A DNA stretch of 64,000 nucleotides from Euprymna scolopes (taxonomy: Eukaryota; Mollusca; Cephalopoda; Sepiida; Sepiolidae), in assembly GCA_024364805.1 (NCBI GenBank), contig CM044500.1:78283696-78347695 (forward strand), in the 5' to 3' direction. Positions 56,400-64,000 of this stretch are shown piece by piece. The position numbers were made by a program, and so were the translations under genes. The notes under the pieces are model-generated. The model was not told where the DNA came from, searched no databases, and saw only the letters and a program-made list of their open reading frames with translations. How positions within the stretch are numbered: the stretch's first letter is position 1; every line of letters starts with the position of its first letter.

Positions 56400-57090
56400 T
56401 AAGAGACAAAATTTAAAAAAACATTTGATATTACTAGAAATTACAAAACAAATGAAGCCTTGTTCGACTCTTAAAGAAAGTAGTTCTGATCTTGTAAAAA
56501 ATTAAAATAGTCTGTGTTAAATTTAAAAAAAATAGAAATAAATATAAAAAATAAATAAAGAATTGAACGACAAATGTCAATTTTATAGACAGACAATGTC
56601 ACCTAATTTAGGTGCATTTTCTCCATTATCTACATATTTCCAAATGATCTGCAATGTGAAATATGGCTTTTTGATATGCTACTTCTTATTCTTATGTACT
56701 ACCTCTTCTGTCTCCTCTGTTTCCTTTTCCTCTAAAGGTATTTATAAACCCCCTCCCCCTATATCTATAGCTATATATTTTCTATTCTTGTAACTCCCTC
56801 TAATCTTTCAAACATCCTTCCCAAAAATTTTTACGCCCCCCTTTTTTTTTCTTTAACGGATCCCAGCTATAAATTTTTTTGCCTCTGACTTTTTTTTAAA
56901 TTTAAATTTAAATTCGTAAGACTATTAAACCACGTTTCACGCTAGATATGGGAAAATATTTTGCTCCTTAAATTAAAAAAAATAAATAAAAATAGTTTCT
57001 AAGTTTTTTCGTGCCTGATGAAATCAATAATGGTTGAAACGATCAACACATCGTCGCTAGATATGACTATGTTTACGTAAATAAAAAGTA
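56400..57090 (+). repeat. Long dispersed repeat ending in a hammerhead ribozyme
   Basis: Inverse partner of 53240-53945; about 75-80 percent identical by eye. Contains no protein-coding frame. Its distal end holds the hammerhead at 57005-57066. The 11-nt CGCTAGATATG that straddles the ribozyme cleavage point also occurs 115 bp upstream (56940-56950), suggesting a formerly tandem arrangement, as in Penelope-like pseudo-LTRs or retrozymes. Confidence 0.8.
57005..57066 (+). ncRNA. Type I hammerhead ribozyme
   Basis: All core elements are present in order. CTGATGA (57015-57021) is followed by stem II AATC/GGTT (57022-57025 with 57032-57035, loop AATAAT). GAAA (57036-57039) precedes stem III CGAT/ATCG (57040-57043 with 57050-57053, loop CAACAC). 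The cleavage triplet GTC (57053-57055) puts self-cleavage after C57055. Stem I pairs GC at 57056-57057 with GC at 57013-57014 and, past a 2x2 internal loop, GA (57060-57061) with TC (57009-57010). Such ribozymes are known from Penelope-like elements and retrozymes, where they process transcripts. Activity is predicted, not shown. Confidence 0.75.
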
Positions 57091-57175
57091 TATAAAATAT
57101 ACACACACTCAAAAATATATATATATATATAGTCATCCACATATAGTTCTGTTTCGCAGCTTATCAGTGCGGCTA

Positions 57176-57258
57176 GACAGGCAATTACCTCAAGCCAGGA
57201 TTGAAACCCGACCGTCTGTACGGCAGCCAAGGCTCCTAACCATTACGCTATTGGCGGC
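57176..57258 (-). mobile_element. tRNA-derived SINE head (Pol III promoter)
   Basis: On the minus strand TAGCGTAATGGTTAGGAGCC (about 57231-57250) is an A box in a D-arm-like context and GGGTTTCAATCC (about 57198-57209) a B box, about 30 bp apart, which is canonical tRNA spacing. The acceptor and anticodon stems do not close, so it is a SINE head or tRNA pseudogene. The SINE body on the left side cannot be delimited. Confidence 0.55.
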
Positions 57259-57839
57259 TGCTGAACGAGTAGTGAATTTAACAATGTCTTGGCATCCGAG
57301 ACAGCTGTTTCATCATTTTCTGATCTGGCGATACAAGGGAACATTCGAAACTGTGCCGCCTGCTTTCGTGCGTGTTCTCCTGTGAATGGATTTTTCGTAA
57401 AGAGTAAGCGAAACCGTACCCAGTTTCATGCTATTTCTATTCTCTTTGAATCTACGTAGACTTGTGTTGTTCACAATTTTGGCCCATTATTTTGTTAAAT
57501 TGGCAACTCGTGCGATGCCTGTTGGCCAATGTGGAGACGATCGTTTGGTTTCAGCATTAATTTGGACGCTTTGATCCTGACAGAAGTTCCATGATTGAAT
57601 TTTCCATTGTCTTTGCGATGAAATCTCCGTTTCATGCACCGACGGAGTTCATTCAATTGAATGCAATTGAAATCCACTCAAACGGACAGGATTTAAAAAG
57701 CCGTTCTTGCCCCGAGCTGCGAACACGGATAACAGATTCTCTAATGTGAGCGTAAAATAAAACTCTTTTATCTTAAAAGATGCGAAATTACATCGCTCTT
57801 TTTGCAATTCGTTTTTAACATTGTATTTTGTACTTTATA
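57259..57839. other. Unclassified GC-richer stretch
   Basis: Relatively GC-rich (57400-57720) with a 60-codon minus-strand frame (57495-57677) that is basic and unrecognised. It may be an old exon or repeat; no splice-site support. Confidence 0.3.
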
Positions 57840-57926
57840 TTTATTTTTATTATTATGATTAGTAGTAGACGCAGTAGTAGTATTAGTAGTAGTAGTAGTT
57901 GTTGTTGTTGTTGTTGTTGTTGTAAT
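57840..57926. repeat. (TAG)n/(TTG)n microsatellite
   Basis: TAG trinucleotides followed by about nine TTG units. Confidence 0.93.
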
Positions 57927-58244
57927 AGTATTCTCATCATCACGGTTCACATTTAAGTGTATCGCTGTCCAAGAAAGAGAGAATTTAAGTTTTCCGATTA
58001 TGCACAAGTGTATAGCATTCCTGTCTATTGGATATTTTATTGTATTATTTTTCTATTGTTCTTTTGTTTCGTGAAGTTTTTTTTAAATTTGTGCGGTTAT
58101 TTTATATAGAGAAAATACTGAAGTCTATATAATATAAATCATGTCGCAATCATCTATAGAACAATAGGTGTGCACGGGTCCAATCCTTTATCTTCTTATT
58201 CTGTTCTTCTCATCGCAACAGCCGTTTGCCATTGATTTCTCGAT

Positions 58245-58490
58245 TTTAATAAAACTCCCATCCGCCCTAAGTAATGAAAATGATATTAAATGATCAACAA
58301 ATATGTATTAACTTTTAAACTTCCGTCATCTTACTCCGTTTTTTTTAACCGGTTGAACCCTGTTAGATTTTGACTTTGGGGATATGAGATAGTCAGAGTT
58401 TACAATTGCTTCTGTTTATTTGCAAGTTGCTTTCTTTACTGAATAAACAAGTAGTAGACTAACTTTCCTTGCATTTGTTAAAAAAATTAT
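58245..58490 (-). repeat. Dispersed repeat (inverse copy of 45030-45305)
   Basis: Carries CTCCCATCCGCCCTAAGT, AATGATCAACAAATATGTAT, TTTTTTAACCGGTTGAACC and TTCCTTGCATTTGTTAA, the reverse complement of the 45-kb copy. Confidence 0.7.
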
Positions 58491-58727
58491 GGGGGGGGAG
58501 TAAGCACGATGCGAAATTCTAACATTTTGTAAGGAGTTTGCAGTTTGCGACAGAACTAAAATGTTAAATATAAATACAGAATTACACCCATTATAAAATA
58601 GATGTTTAATACAAAAACCTGGATATTTTGACATGGGTTTTGCTTCCCAACAAGACAACACTTAATACAAAAATACATTTTAATTAATTAACGAGACTAA
58701 AATAATCTATTTAATAAAACCTAAGTG

Positions 58728-59215
58728 TTTTTTTTTGTTTTATTTTACTTCAGTCGAAGTTCTTAGAAATCAAAAAACCCATTACCTGGGACTAACACTT
58801 GAACTCTATATTAGATACATAGATATTGGAATCTCTCATTAAAGTTCACAATCTCTCAAACACTGAGTTAGTAAAGAAATTGTGAACATAATTTCCCTCT
58901 CCCCAATTAACCATTTTCATATCTTGCAGTATACCTTATTTTGGTCTCTTGGTCTTACTGGATTCTAGGACAAGAATTTATCCAGTCTGTTGGAGTATCC
59001 AGCTTCGTGCTGTTACTTCAGGAACATCACTTGAAGAAGCTGCATATTCCTCGTAAAAGTAAGTAAGCCATAATGAGAAGATCTTATTTGGGCAGCAAAT
59101 ACCATGTGATTTTGTAATATTCAGTCAGGGTTTACTTCTAGGGAAAAGTATCCTCATGGCAGGTTATTCTGGCAAACCTCTGTACAGAGAGGTGTTAGAC
59201 ACTCGTAGATAGTGT
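58728..59215 (-). repeat. Dispersed repeat, uninterrupted copy (split copy at 49911-51345)
   Basis: About 490 bp. Reading on the minus strand it begins ACACTATCTACGAGTGTC and ends GACTGAAGTAAAATAAAAC with an A-rich tail. It proves that the 49.9-51.3 kb copy is one repeat split by an insertion. The two copies differ at roughly one site in six by eye. Confidence 0.8.
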
Positions 59216-61107
59216 ATAAACATCTGTATGGGTGTTCGTATGCCCGCTAAAAACCTTTTCGCACCTGCATCGTACACGCACGAACTAAGCATTTTTAGAA
59301 AGATTGATGTTTCGGACAAAAAAATATTGAAAAATTGGAAGTATCACACACTTTTTTCGGGGTGGAAATATCTTTTTGTTGTACGGGGGTCAGACAAAAA
59401 TCTTGATTTCGCTGTGGTTTGAAAACTGCGCATCAGCTAATCGCCGCTTTCTTCTTTCGTTTTAGAAAGCTAAATTTGCAATGTTATATGATGTGTTCTT
59501 GTCGTCCTACCGATAACGCGTTCCTTTACTAATTTAATGCATGCGATGTCGGGACTTTTTTTTTTTTTTGCTTAACAAAGTTTACTTTTGGCTTCGCTTC
59601 TGTCTGATGGCACTCGTCCCGATTTTTATGATCGGGCAACGTCTCTGCCCTCCTTGTCACATTCAAAAAATAAGTATCATATTGAGCGGATTGTACGGTT
59701 GGGAATACTCACCTCCGCTGTCATACTTTTCTTTTTACTACTAGGAAACACCATGCTCCCGAAGCTGGTTTTATAAAATAGTTAATATGTTTTACATTTT
59801 TATATAGAAAGTTTTAGGCTTTTTGTAAATATGTTTATAATATAAACCAGCGTAATTGCGAAACAATTTCCGAATTCTAGAATTAACTTTTTGAGTAAAC
59901 TTTTATGCGGATTTTTTTCTATAAACTTGTAAAGCCTAGACTGGCCATCAAATGAAGATGCAGCTATTACAAATTAACTCATATTTTCTAAAAGATTATT
60001 TAGTATGTTCTGAATAAATATTTTATTCACATGGTATGAATGGATATATAAAATATGATGTCCCAGAGACACGTATCTCATCGGCTTTTTGAATTCGTAT
60101 GGCTAGAACAAGATTTGAAACCTGGACACAGGGGATGTTTGTCCGCCGTTCTGATAAGCGAGGTACATACCTCCCAGCGACATTAAAAAAAACGTATCGG
60201 ATTATAAATTATTTTTTAATATTAAAAATTACTATCTAGCTCGGCTTTTTTTCACTATCAATTTCTGACATAGATCTCCATAATCATATACTTTAAATCA
60301 AGTGCTACTAAGAAAAGAATCTAAGGAAATGAGTGTTAATATTTCTTAATGTTCCAAACAAATGTTTAGAAAATCTTGACATATCGAATCTTGCAATTCA
60401 AAAGAAATGGTACAGAATTATAGAAAATTATTTGTAGTAAGATACAACCTGTAAAATAATACTAAGCATCTATTTTAAATTCAGAAACAATCATTAAGAA
60501 AAAAGAACGGTTAATAAACACTGTCAGGGGGTAATGGCCGTAGTGAACAAACGAGATAAATTAGAATTTAAAAAAATTTAATGACGTATTATACGTATTT
60601 AATCAACATGAACATATTTATAATCAATTACACGAGAAATAATGAATCAAGCAATATTTTTTCGAATACAAAATCTGATCAACTGAAAATCTAAGAGAGA
60701 ACCGGACCGTTCCTGTTCTCTGATAAAGGATCCTAAAGGGATTAGCAATATACCAAATTCCTAGTAAGTTTATTGTATTGTCTTACTCATCTTGGCAGAA
60801 TTGAACCAATACTAACCAATACTGCTATGATAGACTGTGAATATTCACTTAATCTCTGTGACCAGGTTTTAATTAAAGCATACCCTGTAGATTGTATATA
60901 ATCTAAAGTAACTAAGAAACGAGTATGTATATTGTATTACCAAAATGGTATTCATAACTATGCTACCATGCCGTACAAGAAGAGAAGTAGTTGAAAAAAT
61001 ATCAGTTCTCAATATCAATGCTCCCTTACAGGACATAGTTGCTTAAAGTGTTTTTGCACTGCCTTTATAAAATTAAGCAGAAAGAAAAAGTCGTCAGTAT
61101 GCGATTA
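59216..61107. other. No gene recognised
   Basis: No coding, RNA or element end is recognisable. Frames at 59228-59422 and 59541-59776 are short and have no family resemblance. Confidence 0.5.
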
Positions 61108-62115
61108 ATTATAGGAATCATCATTATCGGCGGTCACTCGTGTCCGAGTAAGACTGTCCTCCGTTGTGGTTTCTGTGGGTCCTCAGGTGAGCATAGAGCA
61201 CAATCCTAGACCCAATTTGTCTTGTGCAATTTGGGCAGATAAAGGTAGTGGTGGTGGGGTGGCGTTGGGTGTGTCTGGTTGATAATCTGTCCTTTCTGTG
61301 CTTGCGTTTATCCTCAGCAGATGATTTAGGTCACTACTATAAAGCGCAGCACCTTCGTGGACTGCGCTCCTCCATGCCAACCTGCTCCCAGCCACGTCCT
61401 CCCATGTCTCAAGGTCCATGTGAAACCGCTTTAGATTTGCTTTGATGTTGTCCTTATACCTCATCTTTTGGCCACCCTGGGCACGCTTTCCCTCAACAAG
61501 CTGAGAGTAGAAAATCTGTTTTGGGAGGCGGAGATCCGGCATTCGGACAACATGACCAGTCCATCTGAGCTGGCGTTGAACAACAGTAGCGGTGATAGTG
61601 GGAATGTCAACCTCACTCAGGACGCTGGTGTTGGTGCGTCGGTCCTTCCAACTAATTCTGAGGATTTTTCGGAGGCATCTTTGGTGGTACGTCTCCAGGG
61701 GTTTTACGTGTCTCCTGTATGTGGTCCAGGGCTCCGATCCATAGAGAAGAGTGGGCATCAAGACAGCTTTATATACCATGATTTTGGTCTTTGCCAGAAG
61801 GTCACGGTTCTCAAATACTCTCTTCCTTAGCCTTGAGAAAGCCCCACTGGCACACCTGAGACGGTGTTGTATTTCATCATCTATGTTGGCTTTTGATGAT
61901 AGGATGCTGCCCAGGTATGAGAAGTGGTCCACATTTTCCAGTCTAGCGTTGTCGATGGAGATGTTTGGGGGTGAGACTGGAGTACTGTTTGGTGGTGATT
62001 GATAGAGGATTTGTTTTTTTTTTAATATTAATTGTAAGTCCTAGCTGTTTGTACGCCCTCGTGAAGGCAACCAGTGTACACTATAGGTCCTGTAGTGTAC
62101 ACTAATTATAGGAAT
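61108..62115 (-). mobile_element. LINE 3' fragment with 13-bp target-site duplication
   Basis: The 13-bp TAATTATAGGAAT flanks the element at 61108-61120 and 62103-62115. The insert (61121-62102) reads on the minus strand as the C-terminal third of a non-LTR retrotransposon of the common YLGS type. The 3' UTR is very short and ends in a GAT-repeat-like tail (GATAATGATG). Confidence 0.9.
61140..62060 (-). pseudogene. LINE reverse transcriptase C-terminus and zinc-finger tail
   Basis: An open frame of 249 codons covers HFSYLGSILSSKANIDDEIQ, RLRKRVFENRDLL, LYGSEPWTTYRRHVKPLE, LRKILRISWKDRRTNTSVLS and QLRWTGHVVRMPDLRLPKQI. Upstream residues (AYKQLGLTINIKK, in another frame) precede it. Near the end, one frame over, FICPNCTRQIGSRIVLYAH, then LRTH, restores the C2H2 finger that closes these proteins, so one frameshift lies near 61230. 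The rest is intact, so it is a fairly young copy. Clade (RTE/RTE-X versus other) is not determined. Confidence 0.85.
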
Positions 62116-62802
62116 AGAAATTATGTGTATATCCTATCGATGGGTATCTAGGCTCGCATGAATATTAGTAAACCAGAGATTTTCGGTCTCGATTTAGCAT
62201 TATAATTGCACAATATGTATGGCGTATGAAACTTCAACACGGTGAAAACGGTCCGCAGTCTCATATACGTTAAAGTACTAGAAACAGGGCATCGCTAAAT
62301 ATTACGTAATACAATAATAGAGAGAGAAAGGGAGAGGGAAAGCTAGGTTGATAAGACGTATTGAGAGTTGAGTATACGTATTCTTTTTCCGTCACCCATT
62401 TTCTGGGCTTTAATTATTAAACTATAAACAGGCTTGCACGTGTACTTTCTTTGTTCAACATATCATGGGGTGGTTAAATAAATGAATTACTTAATGTTAT
62501 TTAGAATAGATCATTTTAATTGGAACTGTGAGATTGTCGATAGTACGCCAAGAAAACAATGAGCGTATAAAGAATTTTATTTATCAATAGAATAAGTTTT
62601 AAACAAATTCTTATATAAATAAATAATGTCTGTAATAAACATCTTTAAAATCGATCTCTAAAATATGTTGCTTATTAATAGGAATAGCTTTATTTATCCA
62701 TGCAAGTTTGGCTTTTTGTTTCGTCTGAACAAACTACCTTTGTGTGTTTATCTGAAAGGGGAAATTCACAACGAGTGGGCTTCCCTTGTTTTATTTTTTT
62801 GT
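62116..62802. other. AT-rich stretch, no gene seen
   Basis: Only a short GAGAGA run at about 62320-62338. Confidence 0.5.
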
Positions 62803-63362
62803 TTTTTTTTACACAGTGATCACCACTTATCAAGGCCCGGAAGCCACTCAGGGATAAGGGTTATTGCAAGTACATTACGTTAGTGAGGAGATTTGCTGAA
62901 ATGTTTACTTAAGGGGGCGGTTCATTAGGAATTTGTTAACATTGGACTTGAAGACATCCAAGTTGTAGTCCGGAGGGAAGCAGGCAGACGGAACAGAGTT
63001 CCACAGGCGTGCAGTTCTAAGAAAGAAGCTTTGTTCATGGAATCTGCGTTTTGATTTAGGCACATATATAGAGTGGGGGAAATTGTTCACAGTGGATTCA
63101 GCTAGACGGGTGTTTTTCGTGAAAGATTGGCGAGGGGGGACCAGAGATTGGAGTTCAGACGAGCATCTGCCATGAAAATAACGATAAAACAAGGACAGGC
63201 TCGCAACGTCTCTTCTGTGGGAGAGAGGTTGCAGGGTAGAGAAAAAGGCATCCCCCACTAAGCCACGAAGCCTATTTTGTACTCTGTCAAGGCAGGATAG
63301 GCTGTTTTTAGCAGCTCCTGCCCAGATATGGCAACAGTATTCCATTCTTGGACGTACTTGAT
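62803..63362 (-). mobile_element. LINE 3' fragment, best-preserved copy of its family
   Basis: An uninterrupted minus-strand frame (63345-62905) has MEYCCHIWAGAAKNSLSCLD, RVQNRLRGLVGDAFF, PLSHRRDVASLSLFYRYFHG, RFHEQSFFLRTARLWNSVPS and FKSNVNKFLMNRPLK, the reverse-transcriptase C-terminal tail of a jockey/CR1/I-like non-LTR retrotransposon. NQVRPR just upstream shows truncation inside the reverse transcriptase at about 63362. The 3' UTR (62803-62904) ends in poly-A. Close relatives in the window: 9999-10196 (nearly identical), 2531-3242 (diverged), 18740-19330 (old). Confidence 0.88.
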
Positions 63363-64000
63363 TTTATATAGATAGAGAATTGCACCCGTAGAGAGATATC
63401 TTCTTGTTTCTAGCTTGCACGGATTCTGCCCAAAAGATCAAAAGCATACGGATCTTTCCATTGGTCTTAGAAGCACTGAGTAAGTTCTCAGGGCTCTGAT
63501 ACAAATATATAACTCTAGCGAATCTATCCGTTCATTTTCAAATGATTTTCACCACCCGCTAATGTATAACCAAACCAAAGTTGGTTTAAAAAGTTTCAAT
63601 TCTTACCGTATCTTAGATGTACACTTCCCCACAAAAATACACTTCGTAGTAATAACATTAAAAAAACAAATATTTCTCTTTTGAGACAAATGTTTCTCCG
63701 ATTATATATTTTTAGATGAGATACTTACAGGAAGAACTTCGCGAACATCACAAGTAAAAATTGTATTTTGGATTAGGTTTAACACGAACACGAAACGATA
63801 AAGTTTTAGCACTCACGTGTTATTTGTTCCAACAAGGCCATGTCTCACTCGTCACAACATATTTAGAACAATGACTTACATGAATTTACAAAGCAGTGGG
63901 CTAAATATAGAGCACAAATATATGTGTCTCACAAAATATATGCTTAAAGATGTACGAACATCATTTTGTATTGCTCATTTTGGAGTGAGATCAGAGAAGG
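63363..64000. other. AT-rich stretch, no gene seen
   Basis: Nothing recognisable to the window edge. Confidence 0.5.

Noticed and set aside
60105-60178. tRNA-like B box (GGTTTCAAATC, minus strand) with a possible A box upstream
   Set aside because: The presumed A box does not fit the consensus and no stem pairs. It may be a very old SINE piece but cannot be supported.

Overview
The window looks like intergenic or intronic DNA from an animal nuclear genome with large, AT-rich, repeat-filled non-coding regions. Very frequent long (TA)n arrays, Helitron-like elements, a Penelope-like element, several LINE families, mariner/Tc1 transposons, a Ty3/gypsy-type LTR element and a hammerhead-ribozyme repeat suggest a lophotrochozoan, and a cephalopod mollusc such as octopus is my best guess. 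That assignment is inference from repeat style, not a database match. There are no operons, bacterial features or CRISPR arrays. Two assembly gaps (28590-29166 and 49135-49364) sit inside (TA)n arrays.

Layout. 0-11.6 kb: simple repeats, two foldback hairpins (541-705, 8189-8419), 5'-truncated LINE copies (2531-3242, 9999-10196, 10935-11637) and a possible receptor-like exon (1882-2144, weak). 11.65-16.8 kb: a dense cluster of eight Helitron-like non-autonomous elements. Five lie in a row on the minus strand, each carrying a tRNA-like A-box/B-box cassette. They are followed by a large inverted repeat made of two related Helitrons flanking a third. 17.77-17.93 kb: the best candidate for a host gene, a Kozak-perfect ATG over YY1/ETS-like sites and a second in-phase mini-exon. 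18.7-24 kb: an old LINE fragment and two more Helitron-like elements, one with internal repeats of about 330-380 bp. 26-27.5 kb: dispersed repeats and a near-perfect 59-bp-arm hairpin. 29.2-29.6 kb: Penelope-type GIY-YIG endonuclease. 30.6-31.9 kb: a mariner-family element with a DDxD-type transposase. 32.1-40.9 kb: an old, broken Ty3/gypsy-like LTR element with both LTRs. 41.3-41.5 kb: a MITE. 45-47.5 kb: LINE remnant, minisatellite and direct repeats. 49.9-51.3 kb: a dispersed repeat split by a solo-LTR-like insertion. 52.2-53 kb: decayed Tc1 transposase. 53.2-57.1 kb: two inverted copies of a roughly 700-bp repeat, one ending in a complete hammerhead-ribozyme core, with a DD34D mariner between them. 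57-64 kb: tRNA-type SINE piece, dispersed repeats, and two LINE 3' ends, one with a clear 13-bp target-site duplication.

No complete host gene is visible. Almost every protein-like stretch is a decayed mobile element. The most noteworthy items are the hammerhead ribozyme at 57005-57066, the tRNA-like cassettes inside the Helitron cluster, the inverted Helitron pair, and the hairpin at 27322-27456.
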